A stretch of DNA of 64,000 nucleotides from Eubacterium sp. (GCA_017886765.1 JAGHJI010000062.1:1-64000), one strand, 5' to 3'. Shown: positions 10,183-18,931, counted from the first letter of the stretch. Program-made: numbers and translations. Notes: generated by a model not told the origin, from the sequence alone.

Positions 10183-10215
10183 GTTACCATCTTTTGCGAC
10201 TCAAAAGATGGTAAC
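10183..10215. repeat. Perfect 14-bp inverted repeat GTTACCATCTTTTG-cgact-CAAAAGATGGTAAC
   Basis: Direct reading of intergenic sequence. Confidence 0.85.
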
Positions 10216-10300
10216 ATCCGCGCGTATGCGCAAATCACAAGTTTAACATATTTCATACGATAAAAAAGAGGCTGCATATCGCAGCCTCTTTCTTTTTACA

Positions 10301-12310
10301 TTATTTTTTCTTTCGGGATATCATGGTGCGCATGGAATTTGCCACGGCAATGAGGCATACGCCCACATCACCGAACACCGCCAGCCACATGGCGTTTTCA
10401 TCAAAAATGCCTAAGGTTGAACCGATGATAATCAATATTTTAACAACAAGAGAGAAAATAATATTTTCCCGAACGGTCGCCATTGCCTTTTTCGCAATCC
10501 TGCGCCCCTTTGGAATCTTTGAAAGAGAGTCGCCCATAATCACCATATCAGACGCCTCTATCGCCACATCTGAACCAATTCCGCCCATGGCGATACCAAG
10601 GTCAGCCTGCGCGAGAACGGGCGCGTCATTAATACCATCACCTGTATAAAGAACGGTTCTTCCGCTGTCCTGAAGCTCTTTTACCTTAGCCACCTTTTCA
10701 TCCGGAAGAAGCTTTGCGTAAACCGTGTCGATTCCTGCTTTTTTCGCGATATCCTTTGCGATGGGCTCCTTATCACCGGTAAGCATTACCGTGTGCGTAA
10801 TACCCATGCGGTGCAGATCGGCAAGCGCTTCCTTGCTGTCCTGCTTTATAATGTCGGCAAATACGATGTCGCCCTTAAATTCCGTTTCACTGGCGCAGTA
10901 CACAGCCGTTCCTATACATTTCGTTTCCACAAAATCAACGCCGATTTCCTTCATCAGCTTGTCGTTGCCGACATAATATTTGACTCCGTCAACAACGGCG
11001 GAAACACCTTTTCCGGCATAATTTCTGGCGTCTTTAACGTCGAAGCCGTCGGCATAGTGACCAAAGGCAAGGCTGATGGATTTTGCCAGGGGATGCGTTG
11101 AATACTTTTCGCATGCCGCAATAATACCCAAAAGCTCCCGGTGCTGATTATCACTGCAATGGCAGTTATAGCACTCGCATTTTACGTACTCAAATTTACC
11201 GCTTGTAATTGTTCCCGTTTTATCAAACACGCCGGTATCTGCCTTGGCAAGCATCTCCAGATAGTTGCCGCCCTTGACCAGAATGCCCTCTTTTGAACAG
11301 GCGCCGATTCCGCTGAAAAAGCTCAGGGGTATGGAAATAACCAGGGCGCACGGACAGGAAACGACCAGTACGGAAAGGCCTCTGTATATCCATTCTCTCC
11401 ACTCTCCGCCAAGGAAAAGGGGAGGAATGAGAATAACTGCCAGCGCGATCAGACATACGATAGGCGTATAGATACGGGCAAATCTTGTAATAAAATGCTC
11501 GGCGTTACTTTTTTTGTCCTCGGCTTTTTCAAGCATATCCAGGATCTTTGCAACCGTTGAGTCCTTATATTCCTTTGTCGCCCTTACTTTGATGGCGCCG
11601 TCCACATCCACCGAGCCGGCGAGTACCTCGTCGCCGGGCGCTTTGGATACAGGTATGGATTCACCGGTAAGCGCTTTCATATCCAGCTCGGCGCAGCCCT
11701 CAACAATCTCACCGTCAATATCCAGTTTTTCACCGGGTCGGATTACCATAACATCCCCGATTTTAACTTGATCCGGTGATATGGTAACCTCCGCATTATC
11801 CCGGATCACCGTAACCTCCTGGGACTTGAGTTCCAGCATATCCTTAATGGATTTCCTGCTTCTCTGTACCGCAAGGCTCTGCAGAAACTCTCCTATGGTA
11901 AACAGGAACATAACGGCGCAGCCCTCAACATATTCGCCAACGGCAAAAGCGCCTATGGACGCTATGCTCATCAGGAAATTTTCATTGAATATATCGCCGT
12001 GAATAATTCCCTCAACCGCCTCTTTAATAATAGAAAAGCCGACGATAAGATACGATATGCCAAAGCAGATAAGATATATAAAACTCGGAATATCGGCGAT
12101 TCCTCTTTCGGACAGCTCGTTGAGTATGTATCCCGCTGCAAGAAGTATACCTGATGCGGCTACCTTGAAAATAAACTCTTTTTTGTTCAGCTCCTCATGG
12201 GCGTGGTCATGTCCGCAGCCGCAGCCGTCATCATGATTATGGCAATGTTCGTCATGGCTATGTTCATTTCCGCAGATTTCACATTCGTTATGATTGTGTT
12301 CATTTTTCAT
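10301..12310 (-). CDS. Heavy-metal-translocating P1B-type ATPase (Cd/Zn/Co class) with His/Cys-rich N-terminus
   Basis: Start at MKNEHNHNEC (ggagga upstream); CPCALVISIPLSFF, DKTGTITSG, TGDGINDAPVLAQADLGIAMG. Confidence 0.94.
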   Translation of the reverse strand: MKNEHNHNECEICGNEHSHDEHCHNHDDGCGCGHDHAHEELNKKEFIFKVAASGILLAAGYILNELSERGIADIPSFIYLICFGISYLIVGFSIIKEAVEGIIHGDIFNENFLMSIASIGAFAVGEYVEGCAVMFLFTIGEFLQSLAVQRSRKSIKDMLELKSQEVTVIRDNAEVTISPDQVKIGDVMVIRPGEKLDIDGEIVEGCAELDMKALTGESIPVSKAPGDEVLAGSVDVDGAIKVRATKEYKDSTVAKILDMLEKAEDKKSNAEHFITRFARIYTPIVCLIALAVILIPPLFLGGEWREWIYRGLSVLVVSCPCALVISIPLSFFSGIGACSKEGILVKGGNYLEMLAKADTGVFDKTGTITSGKFEYVKCECYNCHCSDNQHRELLGIIAACEKYSTHPLAKSISLAFGHYADGFDVKDARNYAGKGVSAVVDGVKYYVGNDKLMKEIGVDFVETKCIGTAVYCASETEFKGDIVFADIIKQDSKEALADLHRMGITHTVMLTGDKEPIAKDIAKKAGIDTVYAKLLPDEKVAKVKELQDSGRTVLYTGDGINDAPVLAQADLGIAMGGIGSDVAIEASDMVIMGDSLSKIPKGRRIAKKAMATVRENIIFSLVVKILIIIGSTLGIFDENAMWLAVFGDVGVCLIAVANSMRTMISRKKK

Positions 12311-12312
12311 AA

Positions 12313-12612
12313 TTATTCCTCCACGTGCTCTGTGGCACAATTAATGATTGTTTTTACATGGTCATCAGAAAGGGAATAAATCATACTCTTACCCTGACGC
12401 CTGTATTTAATTAAATGATTTTGTTTAAGCACCCTCAGCTGGTGGGATATGGCCGTCTGGCTCATCTCCAGCTTCTGGGCAATATCGCCTACGCAAAGCT
12501 CCCCGTCAAAAAGGGCAACAAGAATACGTATCCTCGTTGAGTCCGAAAAGACCTTGAACAGATCCGCCAGGTCGTAGACGATCTCTTCATCAAGAAATTC
12601 ATTCTCTTCCAT
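12313..12612 (-). CDS. ArsR/SmtB-family metal-responsive repressor
   Basis: Winged helix LADLFKVFSDSTRIRILVALFDGELCVGDIAQKLEMSQTAISHQLRVLKQNHLIKYRRQGKSMIYSL; start chosen at MEENEF because the longer ORF start lies in the operator; GAGGTG RBS fits. Confidence 0.93.
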   Translation of the reverse strand: MEENEFLDEEIVYDLADLFKVFSDSTRIRILVALFDGELCVGDIAQKLEMSQTAISHQLRVLKQNHLIKYRRQGKSMIYSLSDDHVKTIINCATEHVEE

Positions 12613-12621
12613 TCTATGCAC

Positions 12622-12677
12622 CTCATATGAATAATTGTTCATATGAGCATTATAGTCTACTTTTCAAAGATTGTCAA
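12622..12677 (-). promoter_or_regulatory. Promoter plus perfect 10-6-10 operator for the arsR-ATPase operon
   Basis: CTCATATGAA-TAATTG-TTCATATGAG (12622-12647) immediately after TATAAT (12654-12649), 17-bp spacer to TTGACA (12677-12672), minus strand. Confidence 0.88.
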
Positions 12678-13337
12678 CTGTTTTTTATTATCCACCGTGG
12701 CAAGCAGGATATCCTCCGCTTTTTTGCCCCTGTCTTTCAGCTGCTCCTTAAGTTCTTTTTTTGTCATGTCCGCGTTTTTCAGGTCTTTCTCCATTATACG
12801 CCCGTCAATGATAACATTGATATAAAGTCCGTCCGCCATTGGGGCAAAATTGAAGTCCTTGGGCGTGAGCTGTCTTTTCAGCGCCACGGGCATAAAGCTG
12901 ATTTTTCCCGTCGTTTCCATAATGGCGTACTCTATATCCGCCAGGTTAAAATAACCGTTGCTTCTGGCGCTGGTCAGCAGATCGTTTATTTCAATTTTAG
13001 CCTTGTTCAGATTTTTTCTTAAAATTTTGCCTTTTTCAATAAGAATAATGGGCTGACCGGAAATAAATTTCCTCGCTTTCAGGCTTTTCTGGGAGATATA
13101 GGATAACACGATCCCTGTCAGTGCGTAAAAGGTCATGGCGGTTATTCCCTTCCACCATTCAAGGTCAATATTCGTTGCCATCTCCGCGGCAATGGAACCG
13201 ATAGAAATTCCGACAATATAGTCAAAAAAACTCATCTCGCTTATCTGCCTGCTGCCGCTGAGCTTTGTCAGAACGAACAATACCGCAATCGAAACAAAGG
13301 AAAGAATAAGGATATAAAGAAATTCCACATGTATCAC
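12657..13337 (-). CDS. DUF421/YetF-family membrane protein
   Basis: FLYILILSFVSIAVLFVLTKLSGSRQISEMSFFDYIVGISIGSIAAEMA, GQPIILIEKGKI. Confidence 0.85.
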   Translation of the reverse strand: MIHVEFLYILILSFVSIAVLFVLTKLSGSRQISEMSFFDYIVGISIGSIAAEMATNIDLEWWKGITAMTFYALTGIVLSYISQKSLKARKFISGQPIILIEKGKILRKNLNKAKIEINDLLTSARSNGYFNLADIEYAIMETTGKISFMPVALKRQLTPKDFNFAPMADGLYINVIIDGRIMEKDLKNADMTKKELKEQLKDRGKKAEDILLATVDNKKQLTIFEK

Positions 13338-13433
13338 CTTTTTTATTTTTCTCCGTATTTCTTTCTATTATTTACGGGCACAGCAAATTTACACAATGCT
13401 TTTTAATATAAAAACAAAATTGTCCGCAGGGTA

Positions 13434-13461
13434 TTGACAAATCCTATCTGCGGCATATAAT
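13434..13461 (+). promoter_or_regulatory. Sigma-A promoter of the FMN-riboswitch transcript
   Basis: TTGACA (13434-13439), 16-bp spacer, TATAAT (13456-13461). Confidence 0.75.
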
Positions 13462-13491
13462 AATTATTGCAGACAATAGTCTGACTAAATA

Positions 13492-13634
13492 TTTTCAGGG
13501 CGGGGTGCGATTCCCCACCGGCGGTAAAAGTCCGCGACCCGTAGCAATACGGCTGAATCGGTGAAATTCCGATACCGACGGTGTTGAGATAATTTCCTAC
13601 TCGGTTGTCTCTGAGTCCGGATGAGAGAAAATGT
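13492..13634 (+). promoter_or_regulatory. FMN (RFN element) riboswitch
   Basis: TCAGGGCGGGGTGCGATTCCCCACCGGCGGTAAAAGTCCGCGACCC...GGTGAAATTCCGATACCGACGGT...AGTCCGGATGAGAGAAAATG. Confidence 0.97.
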
Positions 13635-13684
13635 TTGGCTGATTTAACAAAATATACATATCAGCCGCCGGTCAAAGCATTTGC

Positions 13685-13716
13685 GCCCTGACACAAACGT
13701 GTCGGGGCTTCTCTTT
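13685..13716 (+). terminator. Intrinsic terminator of the FMN riboswitch
   Basis: GCCCTGACAC-AAAC-GTGTCGGGGC followed by TTCTCTTTT. Confidence 0.8.
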
Positions 13717-13735
13717 TGCCCAAAAAGGAGAAAAA

Positions 13736-14329
13736 ATGAAAAACAAAAAAATCAGAGTAATCACAGGCACGGCAATGCTGACCGCAGTAGGCGTTATACT
13801 GCAGTACATTGAAATTTCCATCCCTATCATTCCCAGCTTTATAAAACTTGATTTTTCGGACCTGCCGGAACTTATCGGCGCCTTTGCCTACGGCCCCGTG
13901 GCAGGTGTAATCATCTGTCTGCTGAGGAACCTAATTCATATGGCCGCTACCTCCAGCGCCGGAGTGGGCGAGCTGTCAAATTTCATTCTGGGCGCTGTGT
14001 TTTCCCTTGTGGCAGGATTGATCTACAAGCGCTTTAAAACAAAAAAAGGCGCTGTTATCGCCGGCGTTTCCGGCGCCGCCGCAATGGCGCTGGTCTCCCT
14101 GCCGTCAAACTATTTCCTGATCTATCCGCTTTATTATTCCGTTCTGGGCTTTCCGGAAAACGCGGTGCTTGATATGTATCAGGCTATCCTGCCCAGTGTG
14201 GAAAATATCTTCCAGGCACTTCTGATCTTCAATGTTCCCTTTACATTCGTAAAAGCGCTTATCTGCGCAATCGTCTGCATGATAATTTACAAACCGCTGT
14301 CACCGTTGCTTAAGGGTAAGAAAGATTAA
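13736..14329 (+). CDS. ribU: Riboflavin ECF transporter S component (RibU-like)
   Basis: Small hydrophobic protein directly after FMN riboswitch; LDFSDLPELIGAFAYGPVAGVIICLLRNLIH. Confidence 0.93.
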   Translation: MKNKKIRVITGTAMLTAVGVILQYIEISIPIIPSFIKLDFSDLPELIGAFAYGPVAGVIICLLRNLIHMAATSSAGVGELSNFILGAVFSLVAGLIYKRFKTKKGAVIAGVSGAAAMALVSLPSNYFLIYPLYYSVLGFPENAVLDMYQAILPSVENIFQALLIFNVPFTFVKALICAIVCMIIYKPLSPLLKGKKD

Positions 14330-14410
14330 GTTGACACATTCATTATAATGGTTTAAAATGGCTAAGGTGGTATTTGCCGCCTTGGCTATTTTTTATAAGG
14401 ATGTGGAAAG

Positions 14411-15346
14411 ATGAAACTTTCTTTTATCGTTCCGTGTTACAACGAAGCTGAAAATGTAGACCCCTTTATTCAGTCCATAAATGATAATTTTCCCATTACA
14501 GAGGATTACGAGGTGGTTTTTGTCAACGACGGCAGCGCCGACAACACCTTTGAAAAGCTGAAAGAAATTAAGAAGTCCAGTCCGTGCAATATAAAGATCA
14601 TTAATTTTTCAAGGAATTTCGGCAAAGAGTCGGCAATGTACGCCGGACTTCAGCACGCCTGCGGCGATTTGGTTTCCATCATTGACGCCGATCTGCAGCA
14701 GGACCCTGCCATTGTTAAAAAAATGGTGAAAATGCTGGACGAAAATGCGGATATCGACTGCGTATGCGCCTGTCAGGAGGACCGGCACGAGGGCAAATTC
14801 ACGGCAATGTGCAAAAACGCCTTTTATAAAATAGCTGACAGATTCACGGAGATTCCGTTTCAAAGCGGCGCTTCCGATTTCAGAACTTTCAGAAAGAGCG
14901 TCCGTGACGCCTTGCTCTCCATGGGTGAATTCCACAGATTTTCAAAGGGTCTGTTCAGCTGGGTAGGCTTTAACACGGTCTATATCCCTTATACCGCAAA
15001 GGAACGTCAGGCGGGCAAAAGCAGCTTTAATTTCATAAAGCTTATCAAATACGCCTTTGAGGGAATCATCGCCTTTTCAACAGCGCCCCTTAAGTTCGCG
15101 TCGGTCATAGGCTCGCTGGCAACGCTGTTCAGTATTATATACGCCATTGTGACGATTATCAGAAAACTGGTAAACAATATCAGTGTGGACGGCTTTACAC
15201 AGCTGGTTATCATCATCACCTTTATCGGCGGAATACAGCTTTTCTCCATCGGCATTATCGGCGAATACCTGGCAAGGAACTATATCCAGACCAAAAACAG
15301 ACCGATATATATCGCCAAGGAAATTATTACGTATGACGATAAGTGA
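14411..15346 (+). CDS. Family 2 glycosyltransferase (bactoprenol glucosyl/DPM1-like) with C-terminal TM segments
   Basis: SFIVPCYNEAENVDPF, FVNDGSADNTFEKL, IDADLQQDPAIV. Confidence 0.93.
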   Translation: MKLSFIVPCYNEAENVDPFIQSINDNFPITEDYEVVFVNDGSADNTFEKLKEIKKSSPCNIKIINFSRNFGKESAMYAGLQHACGDLVSIIDADLQQDPAIVKKMVKMLDENADIDCVCACQEDRHEGKFTAMCKNAFYKIADRFTEIPFQSGASDFRTFRKSVRDALLSMGEFHRFSKGLFSWVGFNTVYIPYTAKERQAGKSSFNFIKLIKYAFEGIIAFSTAPLKFASVIGSLATLFSIIYAIVTIIRKLVNNISVDGFTQLVIIITFIGGIQLFSIGIIGEYLARNYIQTKNRPIYIAKEIITYDDK

Positions 15347-15379
15347 GGAATAAAAAGAAAAACAACCACCTGTCAGAGA

Positions 15380-15403
15380 GGGCGATGAGTCATCGCCCCT
15401 ACG
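15380..15403. repeat. Dispersed palindromic repeat GGGCGATGA-G-TCATCGCCC + CTACG (copy 2)
   Basis: Same core as copy at 10080. Confidence 0.7.
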
Positions 15404-15417
15404 AAAACATCATAACA

Positions 15418-15450
15418 AAAAGGAGCTGTGATATTCACAGCTCCTTTTTG
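15418..15450. terminator. Bidirectional terminator hairpin
   Basis: AAAAAGGAGCTGTGA-tat-TCACAGCTCCTTTTT. Confidence 0.85.
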
Positions 15451-15594
15451 TTATGCATATCTTTTGTATATATCGCAGTCCTGATAATTTGTGCCGTTCC
15501 AGTCGGTGCAGTAGTTATCATGCTTCGCCTCGGTCACCGTGTTTTTGCACAGATCGCATTTGTATTCGCCGTCCTTGTAATACGGACACCACAT
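15451..15594 (-). CDS. Small Cys-rich protein (47 aa), not in the supplied ORF track
   Basis: MWCPYYKDGEYKCDLCKNTVTEAKHDNYCTDWNGTNYQDCDIYKRYA*; GAGGTG RBS; 12 nt after the upstream CDS. Confidence 0.7.
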   Translation of the reverse strand: MWCPYYKDGEYKCDLCKNTVTEAKHDNYCTDWNGTNYQDCDIYKRYA

Positions 15595-15606
15595 ATTCTC
15601 ACCTCC

Positions 15607-16131
15607 TCAATCGTTATACGGCGTATTTTCCACACCGTTTTCCTGTAATTTTTTTACGAATTTATCAAGAGGTGTTTTGAAAAGTTTATGAAACCATTTT
15701 TGTTTTCCGAATAACCTGACTGCCGTGGGACTTGTCGCGTAATAGAAACGAATAAACAGTCTGCCGAACACATTGTGAGCAAGGATATCGTCACGAAATC
15801 TTCGCAAGGTCCATACCGGCGGACAGTCGTATGAACCGTATACACAGGTAGCCACATAACAGCCGCCCTGTTTTTCGGTGTCCATTGGCGATTCCAGAAT
15901 TTCAGCGTTTTCCATAATAATGTATCTTATTTTATTACTGTAGTCATGGACATCTATTCTTGTGCCTTCGTATGTAGAATATTCTTTTATGTTAAGCTCT
16001 TTAATCAAGGCATGTTTTAAATCAATTAATTCTTCTTCCGTTTCAATCCAAGACGTATCTTTTCCTTCTAATCTGTTCTTTATTATTTTTTCTTCTAATT
16101 CAACTAACACTCTGTTTTGCTCACTGGTCAT
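15607..16131 (-). CDS. CFI-box C-terminal-domain-like protein
   Basis: C-terminal GGCYVATCVYGSYDCPPVWTLRRFRDDILAHNVFGRLFIRFYYATSPTAVRLFG. Confidence 0.75.
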   Translation of the reverse strand: MTSEQNRVLVELEEKIIKNRLEGKDTSWIETEEELIDLKHALIKELNIKEYSTYEGTRIDVHDYSNKIRYIIMENAEILESPMDTEKQGGCYVATCVYGSYDCPPVWTLRRFRDDILAHNVFGRLFIRFYYATSPTAVRLFGKQKWFHKLFKTPLDKFVKKLQENGVENTPYND

Positions 16132-16283
16132 TATTTAATCTCCTCTACTATGTTGTGTTTATATCCGTGTAAGACAATACTTCTTTATAGTCTTAATAGT
16201 AACTATAGGCAATTATAGTCGTTATTACGACCATTGTCAAGTATGTGACCATATTTTATCCTTTAAACTGGTGATAATATAAT

Positions 16284-16502
16284 ATGATTATTTACGACCC
16301 GTTTTGGAAAACTATTAAAGAAAAAGGCATAAGCACATATACTTTGATACAAAAGCATAATATAAGCAGTTCCACAATTAACAGGCTAAGAAAAAATCAG
16401 GGAATCAGCACACTGACAATAAATGACCTATGCAGAATACTGAATTGCAAGGTCGAGGACATACTGGAATACGTTGAAACATCCGACGAACAAACGCTTT
16501 AA
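16284..16502 (+). CDS. Small XRE/Cro-type HTH regulator
   Basis: ISTYTLIQKHNISSSTINRLRKNQGISTLTINDLCRILNCKVEDILEY. Confidence 0.85.
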   Translation: MIIYDPFWKTIKEKGISTYTLIQKHNISSSTINRLRKNQGISTLTINDLCRILNCKVEDILEYVETSDEQTL

Positions 16503-16628
16503 AAGTTCACACTCGATTTTTATAAACATACAAAAAACATTTTTATTGATATTTTTTTATCATTGATGTATAATATTTGCGGTGAGAATCACCAAGCCAT
16601 TACATTACAAAGTATAGGAGATTTCATT

Positions 16629-17570
16629 ATGCCATTAGTTACTACTACTGAAATGTTTAAAAAGGCATACGAGGGCGGCTACGCCATCGGCGCTTTTAAC
16701 GTAAACAATATGGAGATCGTACAGGGTATCACCCGCGCGGCGAAGAAGCTCAACGCGCCGGTTATCCTGCAGTGCTCCGCAGGCGCGAGAAAATATGCTT
16801 CTCACGACTATCTTGTGGCTATGGTAAAGGCTGCCGCTGAGGAAACAGGACTTCCCATCGCCCTTCACCTTGACCACGGTCCCGATTTTGAGACCTGCAA
16901 ATCCTGCATTGACGGCGGATTCACATCCGTTATGATCGACGGCTCATCCCTTCCTTATGAGGAAAATATCGCTCTTACCAAAAAGGTTGTTGAGTACGCG
17001 CATGACCACGGCGTTGTTGTTGAGGGCGAGCTGGGCACACTTGCCGGCGTTGAGGATGACGTAAATGTTGACGCTGAGGACGCTTCCTACACAAAGCCGG
17101 AGGAGGTTTATGACTTCGTAACAAGGACAGGCGTTGATTCCCTGGCTATCGCCATCGGCACAAGCCACGGCGCATACAAGTTCAAGCCCGGTCAGAAGCC
17201 CCAGCTCAGATTCGACATTCTGAAAGAAGTGGGCGAGAAGCTCCCCGGTTTCCCAATCGTTCTTCACGGCGCTTCATCCGTTAACCAGGAACACATCAAG
17301 ATGATCAACCAGTACGGCGGTGAAATGCCCGACGCAATCGGTATTCCTGAGGATATGCTCAGAGAGGCTGCTTCCATGGCGGTATGCAAAATCAACGTGG
17401 ATTCCGATATCCGTATCGCTATGACCGCCGCAATCAGAAAGCATTTTGCGGAGAATCCGACACACTTTGACCCGCGTCAGTATCTCACTCCCGCAAGAGA
17501 TCTGATTGAAGAGGTCGTTGCGCACAAGATTGATGTTGTATTCGGTGCGGCAGGTCACGCAAACGACTAA
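16629..17570 (+). CDS. fba: Class II fructose-1,6-bisphosphate aldolase
   Basis: MPLVTTTEMFKKAYEGGYAIGAFNVNNMEIVQG; HLDHGPDFETCKSCIDGGFTSVMIDGSSLP; VLHGASSV; RBS TAGGAG before 16629. Confidence 0.96.
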   Translation: MPLVTTTEMFKKAYEGGYAIGAFNVNNMEIVQGITRAAKKLNAPVILQCSAGARKYASHDYLVAMVKAAAEETGLPIALHLDHGPDFETCKSCIDGGFTSVMIDGSSLPYEENIALTKKVVEYAHDHGVVVEGELGTLAGVEDDVNVDAEDASYTKPEEVYDFVTRTGVDSLAIAIGTSHGAYKFKPGQKPQLRFDILKEVGEKLPGFPIVLHGASSVNQEHIKMINQYGGEMPDAIGIPEDMLREAASMAVCKINVDSDIRIAMTAAIRKHFAENPTHFDPRQYLTPARDLIEEVVAHKIDVVFGAAGHAND

Positions 17571-17582
17571 TATTTGTATAAT

Positions 17583-17616
17583 AATACCCCCCGGCAGAAT
17601 CTGCCGGGGTTTATTT
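17583..17616 (+). terminator. Intrinsic terminator after fba
   Basis: CCCCGGCAGAatCTGCCGGGGTTTATTTTT. Confidence 0.85.
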
Positions 17617-17624
17617 TTATAGCT

Positions 17625-17822
17625 TTATAGCTCGTTTTTATATTCGTCAACCATATAATCTAAAAGAATATTTATGATTTCATTTCTTGAACGGTTTTTC
17701 TCAAAAGCGATTTTGTCAAGCTGTGAAATCGTATCTTTTTTCAGTCTTACAGAAAAGACCCTGTAACTGCTCTCTCCCCGCGGCTTTTTTCTTGTAATTA
17801 CAATTTCATCTTTCATATTCAT
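17625..17822 (-). CDS. Small ribbon-helix-helix DNA-binding protein
   Basis: YRVFSVRLKKDTISQLDKIAFEKNRSRNEIINILLDYMV. Confidence 0.75.
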   Translation of the reverse strand: MNMKDEIVITRKKPRGESSYRVFSVRLKKDTISQLDKIAFEKNRSRNEIINILLDYMVDEYKNEL

Positions 17823-17853
17823 TCTCTTTTCTTTAACATATGTAATAAAATTA

Positions 17854-17876
17854 TTTTAACTTAATTTAAGTTAAAA
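17854..17876. promoter_or_regulatory. Perfect operator-like palindrome TTTTAACTTAA-t-TTAAGTTAAAA between divergent regulators
   Basis: 11-1-11 inverted repeat read directly. Confidence 0.6.
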
Positions 17877-17926
17877 GTCAATAACTTATTTTACGTTATG
17901 ATATATTAATTTTGGGAGGAATTAAT

Positions 17927-18145
17927 ATGTATAACAGAATAAGAGAATTGAGAGAAGACAGAGATTTAACGCAAAAATATATAGGTGAAATTTTAGGTAT
18001 GTCGCAAACAGGGTATAATCAATATGAAATTGGAAAAAATGATATACCAACCAAAGTATTAATAAAACTCGCTGAATTTTATAACACCAGCACGGATTAT
18101 TTATTGGGCATCACCGATATAAAAGACCCTTATCCTAAAAGATAA
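17927..18145 (+). CDS. XRE-family HTH regulator
   Basis: MYNRIRELREDRDLTQKYIGEILGMSQTGYNQYEIGKNDIPTKVLIKLAEFYNTSTDYLLGITD; GGGAGGA RBS. Confidence 0.92.
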   Translation: MYNRIRELREDRDLTQKYIGEILGMSQTGYNQYEIGKNDIPTKVLIKLAEFYNTSTDYLLGITDIKDPYPKR

Positions 18146-18190
18146 AAAATATTAACGGGCTGTTGGGAGAATACCTGACAGCCCGTTAAC

Positions 18191-18496
18191 TTATGTAAAT
18201 AAATTTTTTGCGTAATCTGTTTTTCCGTTGATTATGGCGTGAATCTCCACTGTATCTTCTATAACTGTATAAAAGACCAAATATTCATCAACCACCATTT
18301 TCCGAAACTGCAGATCGGAAACATCGCAGGGATAAATTTCACACATCTGCGGTTGTTCCTGTAAGAGAGAAATTGTTTTTATGATTTTGTCATATTTTTT
18401 CATCGCGGTGCTTGGATAAAAAAGGGACAGATAGTCAACCATATTTTCCAAATCTCTTTTTGCAGAGGGGAGCATAATGATTTTATACTTTTTCAT
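18191..18496 (-). CDS. RelE/ParE-superfamily toxin
   Basis: YKIIMLPSAKRDLENMVDYLSLFYPSTAMKKYDKI...FRKMVVDEYLVFYTVIEDTVEIHAIING. Confidence 0.88.
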   Translation of the reverse strand: MKKYKIIMLPSAKRDLENMVDYLSLFYPSTAMKKYDKIIKTISLLQEQPQMCEIYPCDVSDLQFRKMVVDEYLVFYTVIEDTVEIHAIINGKTDYAKNLFT

Positions 18497-18755
18497 TCAG
18501 CTTTTTCCTCATTTCTTCTGCGGTTTCAAAAAAATCAAATCGTTTTTTTGTTTCTTTCGCCTCAGCGGCAGAAGCTTTAAGCCTTTTAGCGATAAAACTG
18601 TCCTCCATGATTTTGCCGTACTGTTCCATACTCATAACGACCATATCGCCATATCCGTTTTTCGTTAAAAAAACAGGCTCCTGATTTTCGTGAACTTCCT
18701 TTGAAATATCAGAAAAATTATTTCTCAAGTCCGTTACAGGTCTTATTTTAAACAT
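18483..18755 (-). CDS. Phd/YefM-family antitoxin
   Basis: IRPVTDLRNNFSDISKEVHENQEPVFLTKNGYGDMVVMSMEQYGKI; overlaps the toxin gene by 14 bp. Confidence 0.9.
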   Translation of the reverse strand: MFKIRPVTDLRNNFSDISKEVHENQEPVFLTKNGYGDMVVMSMEQYGKIMEDSFIAKRLKASAAEAKETKKRFDFFETAEEMRKKLNEKV

Positions 18756-18931
18756 AAAATCATCTCCAAAATTTTTCTATCATTATTCTATCATTATTAT
18801 GATAAATTGTCAATGCAGAATCCTCCGCTTTTTTGGAAATAATATTTTTAAATAACAAATTTTCAGCATTTTATTATTTGCTGTAATGCAGATAATATTA
18901 CTGCACGAAACGTGCAGGAGGAGAAAATGTT

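Noticed and set aside
10301-12340. Upstream start MCHRARGGII for the metal ATPase
   Set aside because: Ten extra residues overlap the preceding arsR gene; MKNEH at 12310 has a good RBS.
16563-16628. 22-residue N-terminal extension of fba (MMYNICGENHQ...)
   Set aside because: Class II aldolases start at MPLVTTTEM; RBS TAGGAG precedes 16629.
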